From DATAZK01 sp963731205 (GTDB lineage: Bacteria; Actinomycetota; Actinomycetes; Frankiales; Frankiaceae), in contig CAVSUJ010000002.1 in assembly GCA_963731205.1 (NCBI GenBank), positions 1,116,001-1,180,000 of the forward strand: 64,000 bases of DNA, written 5' to 3'. Numbering within the stretch: the first letter of the stretch is position 1; every line of letters starts with the position of its first letter. The position numbers and the translations under genes were made by a program. The notes below the pieces were generated by a model. That model did not search any database. It was not told where the DNA came from and was given only the letters and a program-made list of their open reading frames with translations. Shown piece after piece: positions 24,302 through 32,898 of this stretch.

Positions 24302-25257
24302 CGGCTGCGCTGCGGGTGGGAACCCGGCGGTCGGCACTGGCTCTCGCGCAGTCGGCACAGATCGCCAACCGGCTGTCTGACGCGCTCCAGCGGCCGGTCG
24401 AGCTGGTCGAGATCGTCACGGAAGGCGACCGGTCGGCGGCGGCGATCAACCAGCTGGGCGGCACGGGAGTCTTTGTCACGGCGCTGCGCGAGGCGCTGCT
24501 CGCCGGCCGGGTCGACATCGCCGTGCACTCGCTGAAAGACCTGCCGACCGCGCCCGCTCCCGGTATCGCGCTCGCGGCCGTCCCGCTGCGGGAGGACCCT
24601 CGCGACGCGCTCGTCTGCCCGGCGGGTTTCACGCTCGGGGAGCTCTCGCCGGGCGCGCGCATCGGAACCGGGTCACCGCGGCGCACCGCTCAGCTGCACG
24701 CCCTCGGATACGGCTTCGACCTCGTCCCGATCCGGGGCAATGTCGACACCCGGATCCGGAAGGCGATCGAAGGCGAGGTCGACGCCGTCGTCCTCGCCCG
24801 GGCCGGCTTGGCACGACTCGACCGGCTGGTCGACATCACCGAGGTGCTCGACCCGCTGCAGATGCTCCCCGCCCCCGGGCAGGGCGCGCTGGCGATCGAG
24901 TGCCGGGAGGATGACGAGCAGCTGCGCCGTGAGATCGCAGCGGCGCTGGACGATCCACCGAGCCGGATGGCCGTGGCCGCCGAGCGCGCGCTGCTCGCCG
25001 ATCTCGAAGCCGGTTGTACCGCCCCCGTGGGTGCGCTCGCCGATACCGTCGAGCCAGATCCCGATGACGAACCCGGCGCCGCAGTGGATGGCGTCGGTGA
25101 GATCTACCTCCGCGGGGTGGCCGCCGCGGTCGACGGATCGACGATCCTTCGGCTGTCCGTCACCGGTTCTCCCCGCGACCCCGAGGCACTCGGGCGCCGG
25201 CTTGCTGCTGACCTGCTCGACGCCGGCGCCGCAGAACTAGTAAGGACGAACGCATGA
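24298..25257 (+). CDS. hemC: Hydroxymethylbilane synthase (porphobilinogen deaminase)
   Basis: 319 residues. It joins four porphobilinogens into hydroxymethylbilane on a dipyrromethane cofactor. Seen: LRVGTRRSALALAQS, EIVTEGDRSA, VDIAVHSLKDLPTAPAPG (catalytic Asp region), GTGSPRRTAQL, PIRGNVDTRIRK and LEAGCTAPVGALA with the cofactor Cys. Between this Cys and the final domain is an acidic insert (EPDPDDEPGAA) not in shorter forms. GTG 24298 overlaps the hemA stop by 4 bases. Confidence 0.97.
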   Translation: MTAALRVGTRRSALALAQSAQIANRLSDALQRPVELVEIVTEGDRSAAAINQLGGTGVFVTALREALLAGRVDIAVHSLKDLPTAPAPGIALAAVPLREDPRDALVCPAGFTLGELSPGARIGTGSPRRTAQLHALGYGFDLVPIRGNVDTRIRKAIEGEVDAVVLARAGLARLDRLVDITEVLDPLQMLPAPGQGALAIECREDDEQLRREIAAALDDPPSRMAVAAERALLADLEAGCTAPVGALADTVEPDPDDEPGAAVDGVGEIYLRGVAAAVDGSTILRLSVTGSPRDPEALGRRLAADLLDAGAAELVRTNA

Positions 25258-26891
25258 GTCCCACCGCGTCATCAGCGTCATCAGCGTCATCACCGACCGC
25301 TCCCTCCCGGTCCCGGGGTTCACACCAGAGCTCGCCGGTGATCCTGCTGGGCACCGGGCCCGGCGACCCTGACCTGCTGACGGTGCGCGCCTCCCGGGCG
25401 CTCGCCGAGGCTGACGTGGTGATCGCCGGCGACGAGGTGCCCGCCGGTCTGCTTCGCGACCTCGCCGCCGAGGTCGTCACGGTGACCCTCGATCAGGACG
25501 CTTCCAAGGAGATGGTCAGCCGCGCTCGAGCCGGGCTTCGCGTCGTACGCGTTCACGCCGGTGATCCTTTCGACTCTCCACGGGCCGTGCGCGAGGCGAC
25601 GGCGTTGCACCGCGCAAAAGTCGGCTTCGAGATCGCTCCGGGGATTTCGGTGGCGTCCGGGGTCAGCACCTACGCCGGCATCTCGCTCGGCACGTCGCAC
25701 ACGGTCGCCGCAGTGGGCGACGGTGATGATCCCGACTGGGCGGCTCTCGCCGGTGTCCCGGGCACACTCGTACTCTCGCTCGCCGCGTTCAGTGACGCAG
25801 GCAAAGCTGCTGCAGCGCTGATCGAACACGGCCGTAAAGCGGAGACCCCGATCGCGGTCGCCATCGAGGGCACCACCAACAAGCAGACCACCGTCGTCAG
25901 CACGCTCGAGCAGGTCGAGGCGGAGTGCGCGCAACTGGCGACCGCCCGTCACAAGGCCGGCTCGCCCATCGACGGGCCGGCGGTCGCGATCGTCGGCGCC
26001 GCGGTGAAGGCGCGCGACAAGCTCTCCTGGTGGGAGACCCGGGCGCTGTTCGGCTGGACCGTCCTGGTGCCACGCACCCGCGAGCAGGCCGGCACCCTGT
26101 CGGAGATGCTGCGCGCGCATGGCGCGTCGCCACTGGAAGTGCCCACCATCGCGGTCGAGCAGCCGCGCACCCCGGCGCCGATGGAACGCGCGGTCAAGGG
26201 GCTCATCAGCGGGCGCTACCAGTGGATCGCGTTCACCTCCACGAATGCGGTCAAGGCCGTACGAGAGCGCTTCGAGGAATACGGCCTCGATGCGCGAGCG
26301 TTCGCCGGGGTCCGGGTCGCTGCGGTCGGCGAGGTGACCGCCGAGGCACTGATCGCCTGGGGCATCACCCCGGAGCTGGTGCCGTCCGGCGCCCAGTCCA
26401 GTGAGGGACTGCTGGCCGACTGGCCGCCCTATGACGACGTGCTCGACCCCATCGACCGGGTCCTGCTGCCGCGCGCCGACATCGCGACCGAGACGCTCGT
26501 CGCCGGCCTGCAAGAGCTGGGCTGGCAAGTCGACGACGTCACCGCTTACCGCACCGTGCGCGCCGCGCCGCCGCCCGCGCCGATCCGCGAGGCGCTCAAG
26601 GGCGGCGGGGTCGACGCCGTGCTCTTCACCTCGTCCTCCACCGTCCGCAATCTCGTCGGCATCGCCGGCAAGCCCCACGAGTCGACCGTCATCGCCGTCA
26701 TCGGCCCGGCGACCGCCCAGGCCGTACGCGATCAGGGGCTGCGGGTCGACGTGGAGTCCAGCGAGCCGAGCGTGCCGGCCCTGGTTGCCGCGCTCGCGGA
26801 ATTCGCGCTGGCCAAGCGGGCGCAGGCGGCAGAGGATGCCGCAAATGGGGCGAAGGTCGTGACGCTTCCGAAGGGACGGCGTAAGAGGTGA
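25254..26891 (+). CDS. hemD: Fused CobA-like / uroporphyrinogen-III synthase
   Basis: 545 residues. The C-terminal half (about 265-520) is uroporphyrinogen-III synthase: WTVLVPRTREQAGTLSEMLR, WIAFTSTNAVKAVRERF, VAAVGEVTAEALIAWGI and DAVLFTSSSTVRNL. The N-terminal half resembles a SAM-dependent uroporphyrinogen methyltransferase (VILLGTGPGDPDLLTVRASR, VVRVHAGDPFDSPRAVREA, FEIAPGISVASGVSTYAGI) but lacks the usual GGDPFVFGRG block, so methylation is doubtful. The same weakened CobA half is known to me in other actinobacterial HemD proteins. ATG 25254 overlaps hemC (ATGA). The N-terminus contains an Ala-Ser-Ser triplet repeat. Confidence 0.93.
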   Translation: MSPTASSASSASSPTAPSRSRGSHQSSPVILLGTGPGDPDLLTVRASRALAEADVVIAGDEVPAGLLRDLAAEVVTVTLDQDASKEMVSRARAGLRVVRVHAGDPFDSPRAVREATALHRAKVGFEIAPGISVASGVSTYAGISLGTSHTVAAVGDGDDPDWAALAGVPGTLVLSLAAFSDAGKAAAALIEHGRKAETPIAVAIEGTTNKQTTVVSTLEQVEAECAQLATARHKAGSPIDGPAVAIVGAAVKARDKLSWWETRALFGWTVLVPRTREQAGTLSEMLRAHGASPLEVPTIAVEQPRTPAPMERAVKGLISGRYQWIAFTSTNAVKAVRERFEEYGLDARAFAGVRVAAVGEVTAEALIAWGITPELVPSGAQSSEGLLADWPPYDDVLDPIDRVLLPRADIATETLVAGLQELGWQVDDVTAYRTVRAAPPPAPIREALKGGGVDAVLFTSSSTVRNLVGIAGKPHESTVIAVIGPATAQAVRDQGLRVDVESSEPSVPALVAALAEFALAKRAQAAEDAANGAKVVTLPKGRRKR

Positions 26892-27895
26892 GTTCTCCGC
26901 TGAGGGTGCCGCCGCCGTTCCCGGTCAGTCGCCCTCGCCGGCTGCGGCGCACCCCGGCGCTGCGTCGGCTCACCGCGGGCGTCCGACTCGACCCGGCGGA
27001 GCTCGTCCTGCCGATGTTCGTCAAGGAAGGCATCAGCGAGCCGGCGCCGATCAGTTCGATGCCCGGGGTCGTTCAGCACACCCGCGAATCGCTGCGGAAG
27101 GCGGCGGTGGAAGCGGTCAGCGCCGGGGTCGGCGGGCTGATCCTGTTCGGCATCCCGGAGCACAAGGACGCGTGGGGATCCTCCGCCGATGATCCGCAGG
27201 GCATCGTCCAGTTGGCGCTGCGCGATCTGGCGAGCGAGGTGGGGGATCAGGTCGTGCTGATGGCCGACCTGTGTCTCGACGAATACACCGACCACGGACA
27301 CTGCGGGGTGCTCACCCGCACCGGCGAGGTCGACAACGACGCCACCCTCGCGCGTTACGCGTCGATCGCCGGGGCTCAGGCCGAAGCCGGGGTTCATGTC
27401 GTGGCGCCGAGCGGGATGATGGACGGCCAGGTCGCCGCGATCCGGGCTGGGCTGGACGACGTGGACGCCGACCAGGTGGCGGTGCTGGCGTACTCGGCGA
27501 AGTACGCGAGCGCCTTCTACGGCCCGTTCCGCGAGGCCGCCGAGTGTGCGCCCCAGTTCGGTGACCGCGCGTCCTACCAGCAGGACCCGGCCCGCTCGGT
27601 CGACGAGGCGCTGCGCGAAGTGGCGCTGGACCTCGCCGAAGGCGCCGACGCGGTCATGGTCAAGCCTGCGCTCGCCTATCTCGATGTCATACGGGCGGTC
27701 CGCGAAATGGCCGACGTGCCGCTGGCCGCGTATCAGGTGAGCGGTGAGTACGCGATGGTCGAGGCGGCGGCCGCAGCAGGCTGGCTCGATCGGGAACGCA
27801 CGATGATGGAGACGCTGACGGCCATTCGCCGGGCCGGCGCCGACATCGTCCTCACGTACTGGGCGGTGGAGGTCGCGCGGCTGCTGAGCCGCTGA
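26888..27895 (+). CDS. hemB: Delta-aminolevulinic acid dehydratase (porphobilinogen synthase)
   Basis: 335 residues, TIM barrel that condenses two 5-aminolevulinates to porphobilinogen. Seen: LILFGIPEHKDAWGSSA, LMADLCLDEYTDHGHCGVL, DQVAVLAYSAKYASAFYGPF with the first catalytic Lys, and DAVMVKPALAYLDVIR with the Schiff-base Lys. The metal loop C-L-D-E-Y-T-D-H-G-H-C is a mixed form: two Cys kept, the middle one Asp, as I recall for actinobacterial HemB. GTG 26888 overlaps the hemD stop. Last gene of the rex-hem operon. Confidence 0.97.
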   Translation: MSSPLRVPPPFPVSRPRRLRRTPALRRLTAGVRLDPAELVLPMFVKEGISEPAPISSMPGVVQHTRESLRKAAVEAVSAGVGGLILFGIPEHKDAWGSSADDPQGIVQLALRDLASEVGDQVVLMADLCLDEYTDHGHCGVLTRTGEVDNDATLARYASIAGAQAEAGVHVVAPSGMMDGQVAAIRAGLDDVDADQVAVLAYSAKYASAFYGPFREAAECAPQFGDRASYQQDPARSVDEALREVALDLAEGADAVMVKPALAYLDVIRAVREMADVPLAAYQVSGEYAMVEAAAAAGWLDRERTMMETLTAIRRAGADIVLTYWAVEVARLLSR

Positions 27896-27978
27896 TTCCC
27901 GGACGTCACGGGTCGTTGCCTGAGCCGCAGTGCTTTCGAGGGGGAGACACCCGCGCCGTTTGGGGCGATCCTTGGCTG

Positions 27979-28368
27979 ATGCTCACGGTGCTGGCCCTGT
28001 GCCTGGCGCTGCTCGCCCCGACGGTCGTGCTCGGGGCGATCTTCGCGACGCCCAAGTGGCTCGCGGCCGCCGGCGAGGCGCGCCGGCGAAGGCTTCGGAG
28101 GCTGGGCAAGCTCGTCACCCCGTCCGGGCCGCCGCTCGAGCGTCTCGCTGCCGACCTGCGCCGCCTGCGGATCCAGCGCACCGATCCGCAGCGTTCCCGG
28201 GTGCAGCGCGAAGGCGCCCGGCTCGCGTACGAGGACGTCATCCGTCAGGCGGCCGCCGCCCTCGACATCGGCCACGACCTCGACGGCACCCCGAATCGTT
28301 TCGGTCGCGAGATCGAGCTGCTGCGTATCGAACAGGCGCTGCTCGACGCGGGGCTCGTCCTCACCTGA
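27979..28368 (+). CDS. Small membrane-anchored protein downstream of hemB
   Basis: 129 residues from ATG 27979. One N-terminal TM (MLTVLALCLALLAPTVVLGA), then a basic region (ARRRRLRRLGKLV) and a soluble helical C-terminus with LAYEDVIRQAAAALDI and IELLRIEQALLDAGLVL. No family is recognised. The frame stays open to TTG 27916, but ATG 27979 begins directly at the TM and looks best, though the ribosome site is weak. It follows hemB by 83 bases, the place of the membrane protein Rv0513 in M. tuberculosis, so it may belong to the operon. Confidence 0.6.
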   Translation: MLTVLALCLALLAPTVVLGAIFATPKWLAAAGEARRRRLRRLGKLVTPSGPPLERLAADLRRLRIQRTDPQRSRVQREGARLAYEDVIRQAAAALDIGHDLDGTPNRFGREIELLRIEQALLDAGLVLT

Positions 28369-28701
28369 CACATCGCTCGTTCGTGGCGGAGGTGGCGGGC
28401 CGCCCGGCGATTTGGTGGCGCCACCATTTGCGGGTGCTCTGACCCCGTGATTTGGTGGCACCGGGGTCTCGGGACGCGGCGTTTTGGTGGCGCCACCATT
28501 TGCGGGTGTCCTGACCCCGTGATTTGGTGGCGCCAGGTAATGGGGGGCGCCCGGCGCCCGACCCGAGCGCCACGCCGCAACCCCAGGGCGTTCGGCTGTC
28601 GGCGAAGTACCCGACCAGGGCGTGACCTTTCTCCTGGCCTAACCGTTCTCCTTTTGGGCACGCTGTGATCAGGCCCACAGGATCCGAGCCAGGGAGGACC
28701 G
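28369..28701. repeat. Intergenic region with a duplicated 52-base palindrome-bearing element (28411-28534)
   Basis: Two copies, 28411-28462 and 28483-28534, start 72 bases apart and differ at only three positions. Each holds TGGTGGCGCCACCA (14-base perfect palindrome), then TTTGCGGGTG, CTGACCCCGTGA and TTTGGTGGC. The second TTTGGTGGC at each end repeats the start of the unit, so the block is built from smaller pieces. No transposase or terminal repeats are near, and no coding potential is seen. The rest of the gap to 28701 holds the patatin gene leader. Confidence 0.9.
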
Positions 28702-29520
28702 ATGTCGCGGCGAACCGACGCGTCCTCCAGCGCGGAGTCGGACGAGCCGCTGAAACCGCTGCCGTACGTGACCGCCGCCTTCGGTGGCGGCGGGCCCTTC
28801 GGGATCGCTTACGCGTTCGGCATCGTCGACGAGCTCGTCGATGCGGGCATGTCGCTCGACGGCAGCCAGCTGCTGGGCACCTCGGCAGGCTCGTGGGTCG
28901 CGTCGTGCATCGCCACCGCCACGCCGTTCGAGACGCTTTGCGCGCTTCCGCAGGTCAGGGTGCCGAATTTGCGTCCAGGAAGGCTTCAGGCCATTGCCGG
29001 GCAGGTGCTCGGTGACGCGCGCTCACCGTTGGTGCGCGCCAGCGCGGTCCGCGTCTCCACGGGACGGCGAGTCCTGCTCAGCGGCGCCGACTTCCGCCTG
29101 GCCGACCTCGTCGCGGCCTCATCGGCGGTCCCGACCCTCTTTGCGCCGACCCGTCTGCTGGGCCGGCGCTACGTCGACGGCGGGGTGCGGTCGATGGTGT
29201 CGGCTGATCAGGCGCCGCCGGCCCGGCACCTGCTCGTCGTCGCCCCGATCGCCGGGCCGATGTTCGGACGGGCCGGGCGCGTCATGGAGGTCCTGCTGAA
29301 CCGGGAGATCGCCAGGTGGCAGCGGGCCCATGGCGGGAACGTGCATCTGATCCGGCCGAACAAGGCGATTGCCGGGCTGGCGAAGACCCCGCGCGACCTG
29401 TTCGACAACGCTCTCGCGCGCTCGGTCTATCCCCTTGCCCGCCAGCAGGCCCGGCAGCTGCTGGACAGCCGTGACGAGCTTGCCGCCTTTGTCGCCGGCG
29501 AGCTCCCGGCCGCGGCCTGA
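28702..29520 (+). CDS. Patatin-like phospholipase family protein
   Basis: 272 residues. Patatin-fold lipid acyl hydrolase. The oxyanion loop is FGGGGPFGIAYAFG, the nucleophile elbow is LLGTSAGSWVAS (Ser of GxSxG type near residue 62), and the catalytic Asp is in RYVDGGVRSMVS near residue 170. All three elements are present, so it is probably active on a lipid ester. Start ATG 28702 has AGGGAGGA. It stands between the hem operon and hemL, so its transcript may run on to hemL (34 bases gap). Confidence 0.9.
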   Translation: MSRRTDASSSAESDEPLKPLPYVTAAFGGGGPFGIAYAFGIVDELVDAGMSLDGSQLLGTSAGSWVASCIATATPFETLCALPQVRVPNLRPGRLQAIAGQVLGDARSPLVRASAVRVSTGRRVLLSGADFRLADLVAASSAVPTLFAPTRLLGRRYVDGGVRSMVSADQAPPARHLLVVAPIAGPMFGRAGRVMEVLLNREIARWQRAHGGNVHLIRPNKAIAGLAKTPRDLFDNALARSVYPLARQQARQLLDSRDELAAFVAGELPAAA

Positions 29521-29554
29521 CGCGCCGACCTCGTCCACCTGAAAAGATCGGTGG

Positions 29555-30916
29555 GTGACCATCAGCGAGGAGCTCTTCGCCCGTGCCCAGCGGGTCGTCC
29601 CCGGCGGGGTGAATTCACCGGTCCGGGCCTTCCGCGCGGTCGGCGGCACTCCTCGCTTCATGGCGTCGGGCGCCGGTGCCTACCTCACCGATGCCGACGG
29701 GAAGCGATACGTCGATCTGGTCTGCTCATGGGGCCCGATGATCCTGGGTCACGCGCATCCGTCCGTGGTGAAGGCACTGACTGACGCGGCCGCCCGCGGC
29801 ACGTCGTTCGGCACCCCGACCCCGGGTGAGGTCGAGCTGGCCGAGCTGATCGTGGAACGCGTCGGCGCCCCGCTCGAGTCGATCCGACTGGTGAACTCCG
29901 GCACCGAAGCGACCATGAGCGCCCTGCGACTCGCCCGCGGCGCCACCGGGCGCGCCAAGGTCGTCAAGTTCGCCGGCTGCTACCACGGGCACGTCGACGC
30001 GCTGCTCGCCGCGGCGGGATCGGGCGTCGCCACGCTCGGATTGCCCGACACCCCTGGCGTCACCGGGGCGACGGCCGCCGACACGATCGTCCTGCCCTAC
30101 AACGACCTCACGATGGCCGAGACGGCTTTCGAGGAGTACGGCAGCGAGATCGCGTGCGTCATCACCGAGGCCGCGGCAGCGAACATGGGCGTCGTCGCAC
30201 CGCAGGCCGGCTTCGTCGAGGGACTGCGCGCGCTGTGCGACAAGCACGGGGCGCTGCTGATCAGCGACGAGGTCATGACGGGCTTTCGGGTCAGTGCGCG
30301 GGGCTGGTACGGCCTACCGACCGCCGGCGGCAAGCCCGCCGTGGTGCCCGACCTCTTCACCTTCGGAAAGGTCATGGGCGGCGGATTGCCGGCGGCCGCG
30401 TTCGGGGGCAGCCGCGAGCTGATGTCGCTGCTCGCCCCGCTCGGGCCGGTGTATCAAGCGGGCACCCTGTCGGGGAATCCGCTGGCGGTGGCGGCCGGGC
30501 TCGCGACGCTGCGCGCGTGCACACCCGAGGTCTACGCCGCGGTCGACGCCAGCTCCGCCGCCGTCGCGCAGCTCGCGTCGCAGGCGCTGAGCGATCAAGG
30601 GGTCGCCCACACGGTCGGGCGCGCCGGCAGCCTGTTCAGCATCTTCTTCACCGACGGTGTGGTCACCGATTACGCGACCGCCCAGCGCCAGAACGTCGCC
30701 CGCTACGGTGCCTTCTTCCACTCGCTGCTCGACGCCGGGATCTACCTGCCCCCGAGCGCCTACGAAGCCTGGTTCACTTCCGCGGCACACGACGAGGAAG
30801 CACTCGACCGCATCGCGAGCGCGTTGCCGGCAGCTGCCAAGGCGGCCGCCGCCGTACCGGAACGGGTCGGCGACCTTCCGCACAGCGGCGCGTCCGACGC
30901 GGGCCTGCCGGCGTGA
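29555..30916 (+). CDS. hemL: Glutamate-1-semialdehyde 2,1-aminomutase
   Basis: 453 residues, PLP-dependent class III aminotransferase fold. It converts glutamate-1-semialdehyde, the HemA product, to 5-aminolevulinate. Seen: RVVPGGVNSPVRAFRAVGG, LVNSGTEATMSALRLARG, KFAGCYHGHVDALLAA, LLISDEVMTGFRVS and LFTFGKVMGGGLPAAA with the PLP Lys, plus YQAGTLSGNPLAVAAG. GTG 29555 is the start; ribosome site is weak. The stop overlaps the phosphatase gene by 4 bases. Confidence 0.97.
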   Translation: MTISEELFARAQRVVPGGVNSPVRAFRAVGGTPRFMASGAGAYLTDADGKRYVDLVCSWGPMILGHAHPSVVKALTDAAARGTSFGTPTPGEVELAELIVERVGAPLESIRLVNSGTEATMSALRLARGATGRAKVVKFAGCYHGHVDALLAAAGSGVATLGLPDTPGVTGATAADTIVLPYNDLTMAETAFEEYGSEIACVITEAAAANMGVVAPQAGFVEGLRALCDKHGALLISDEVMTGFRVSARGWYGLPTAGGKPAVVPDLFTFGKVMGGGLPAAAFGGSRELMSLLAPLGPVYQAGTLSGNPLAVAAGLATLRACTPEVYAAVDASSAAVAQLASQALSDQGVAHTVGRAGSLFSIFFTDGVVTDYATAQRQNVARYGAFFHSLLDAGIYLPPSAYEAWFTSAAHDEEALDRIASALPAAAKAAAAVPERVGDLPHSGASDAGLPA

Positions 30917-31563
30917 GCGTCCGCACGACCGTTCATCTGGTGCGCCACGGCGAGGTCTTCAACCCGACGAAGGTGCTGTACGGCCGGCTCCCGGGTTTCC
31001 GGCTGTCAGACACCGGTCTCGCCCAGGCCGAGGTCACGGCGCGTTTCTTGAAGGGACGCGACATCGTCAAGGTCGTCTCCTCGCCCCTGGAGCGCGCGCA
31101 GCAGACGGCCGCGCCGCTGGCTGCGGAGTACGGCCTCGAGGTCGAGATCGACCCGCGCATCATCGAGAGCAGCAACTATTTCGAGGGGGGCGTCGTCGAA
31201 CCTGGACCCGGCATCCTGCGCCATCCTCAGCACTGGCACGCCCTGCGCAACCCCTTCAAGCCATCCTGGGGGGAGCCCTACAAGACCGTCGCCGGCCGGG
31301 TCATGGCCGCCGTCCACGACGCGCGGGACGCCGCTCGGGGCCACGAGGTCGTGCTGGTCAGCCACCAGCTTCCGGTCTTCGTCACCCGGCGCGCGGCCGA
31401 GGGTCGCCCGATGTGGCATCGCCCCGACCGCCGCCAGTGCGCGCTCGCCTCGGTGACATCGCTGGTCTACGACGACACCTCGGGCGGCGACCGGCTCGCG
31501 TATGTGCGCTACTGCGAGCCCAACGGCCCGGGGATCAACAAGCAGGGCTCGGTCGGCGCCTGA
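30913..31563 (+). CDS. Histidine phosphatase family protein (Rv0525-like)
   Basis: 216 residues, phosphoglycerate mutase-like fold. HLVRHGEVFNPTKVLYGRLP has the catalytic RHG, SSPLERAQQTAAPLA follows, and VVLVSHQLPVFVTRRA holds the second His. Substrate unknown. The order hemL then this gene is the same as Rv0524-Rv0525. GTG 30913 overlaps the hemL stop (GTGA). In M. tuberculosis the next gene is a thioredoxin-like one; here the fatty-acid cluster intervenes. Confidence 0.87.
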   Translation: MSVRTTVHLVRHGEVFNPTKVLYGRLPGFRLSDTGLAQAEVTARFLKGRDIVKVVSSPLERAQQTAAPLAAEYGLEVEIDPRIIESSNYFEGGVVEPGPGILRHPQHWHALRNPFKPSWGEPYKTVAGRVMAAVHDARDAARGHEVVLVSHQLPVFVTRRAAEGRPMWHRPDRRQCALASVTSLVYDDTSGGDRLAYVRYCEPNGPGINKQGSVGA

Positions 31564-31608
31564 CGCGCTTGCGGGCTCTCCGCCCACCGCCGGGCCATAC
31601 TTGCCAGC

Positions 31609-32799
31609 GTGGCTGACCTGCCGCCCGGCGCGGCGCGGACCCAGCGCAAAGTGCGCCAGGCGTCGGCGGCGCTGGCCCGCGAAGCGCTCGGGCGGATGGA
31701 AGTCGAGCTGCCCTTCTTCGTCGAACTCCCTGCCGATCAACGCGCGGGAATCGGCCTCGTCGTCCAGGCGGGCCTGTCGGCGTTCAGCGCGTGGCTCGAG
31801 CGCGCCGACGCCGGGCCTGAGGTCGGTGCGGGCGTCTTCGCCGTCGCGCCCCGGGAGCTGGTGCGGGCCGTCAGCCTGCAGCACACCGTCGATATGGTCC
31901 GCCTCGCCGTCGACGTCGTGGAGGCGCGCGTCGTCTCGCTCGCGGAGCCCGACGCGGTGCACTGGCTACGCGAGGCCGTCCTGCGTTACTCGCGGGAGCT
32001 GGCCTTCGCCGCCGCTCAGGTCTACGCCGCCGCCGCGGAGGTTCGCGGCGCCTGGGACGCCCGGCTCGAGGCGCTCGTCATCGACGGCCTGGTCCGCGGA
32101 TCGGCCGGCGAGGCCGGCTCACCCCTCGGCGATTCCGTCCTCGGCCGCGCCGCTGCGCTCGGCTGGCGGAGCACGGAGCGGGTCGTCGCGATGGCCGGAC
32201 GCGCCCCCGCCGGGGATCCCGAGCCCAGCCTTGTGGCGTTGCACCGGGTGGCTCGCGATATCGGCGCCGACCTGCTGGCCGGCGTCCATGGCAAGGCACT
32301 GGTCAGCCTGGTCGGGGCGGTCGGTGATCCGCGGCCGCTGCTCGGCGAGCTGCTGGTCTGCTACGGCGAGGGCCCGGTCGTGGTGGGACCGGTTGTTCTC
32401 GGCCTGGCCCAGGCGACCGTCTCGGCGCAGGCAGCGCTCGGAGGTCTGCGGGTTGCCGCTGCCTGGCCGACGGCTCCGCGTCCGGTGTCGGCGCGCGCCC
32501 TGCTGGGAGAACGCGCGCTGGCCGGCGAGCAGGCCGCGGCCGAGGAGTTGGTGGAAACGGTCTACGAGCCGCTGGTGGAGGCAGGTGGGGAGTTGCTCAC
32601 CACAGTCGCGGCCTACATCGAAGGCACGGGCAGTATCGACGGCGCTGCGCGGTTACTGTTCGTGCACGCCAATACGGTGCGGTATCGGCTGCGACGCGTG
32701 ACGGAGCTCACGGGCCTGTCGGCGACCGACCCGAGGGACGGATTCCTTTTGCATGTCGCACTTGTTCAAGGCCGGTTGCGATCGGCGGTCGCCTTGTAA
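31609..32799 (+). CDS. fasR: PucR/CdaR-type regulator, FasR-like activator of fatty acid synthesis
   Basis: 396 residues. The C-terminal PucR helix-turn-helix is clear: YIEGTGSIDGAARLLFVHANTVRYRLRRVTELTGL, split here as IDGAARLLFVHANTVRYRL and RRVTELTG. The N-terminal part is helical (LREAVLRYSRELAFAAAQVY), typical of this family. The position directly before fabD-fabH-acpP-fabF is that of FasR, which activates these genes in Streptomyces. Start GTG 31609, with CATACT at 31596-31601. Specificity is inferred from gene order. Confidence 0.85.
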   Translation: MADLPPGAARTQRKVRQASAALAREALGRMEVELPFFVELPADQRAGIGLVVQAGLSAFSAWLERADAGPEVGAGVFAVAPRELVRAVSLQHTVDMVRLAVDVVEARVVSLAEPDAVHWLREAVLRYSRELAFAAAQVYAAAAEVRGAWDARLEALVIDGLVRGSAGEAGSPLGDSVLGRAAALGWRSTERVVAMAGRAPAGDPEPSLVALHRVARDIGADLLAGVHGKALVSLVGAVGDPRPLLGELLVCYGEGPVVVGPVVLGLAQATVSAQAALGGLRVAAAWPTAPRPVSARALLGERALAGEQAAAEELVETVYEPLVEAGGELLTTVAAYIEGTGSIDGAARLLFVHANTVRYRLRRVTELTGLSATDPRDGFLLHVALVQGRLRSAVAL

Positions 32800-32898
32800 A
32801 GAGAACCGGGCGATTGTGAGAAAGCTACAAACGCGCGTCAGCGACTTGGTTCGAGCCGTCAACGCGGTTACCCGTCAGTCACCAGGAGGCTAGAAGTC

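Noticed and set aside
28411..28534. Insertion sequence or transposon remnant
   Set aside because: No transposase fragment, no terminal repeats or target-site duplication can be seen; only a short duplicated palindrome.
32840..32870. tRNA-like TTCGAGCC segment before fabD
   Set aside because: No acceptor stem, anticodon arm or CCA-compatible folding around it; no tRNA genes were found in the window.
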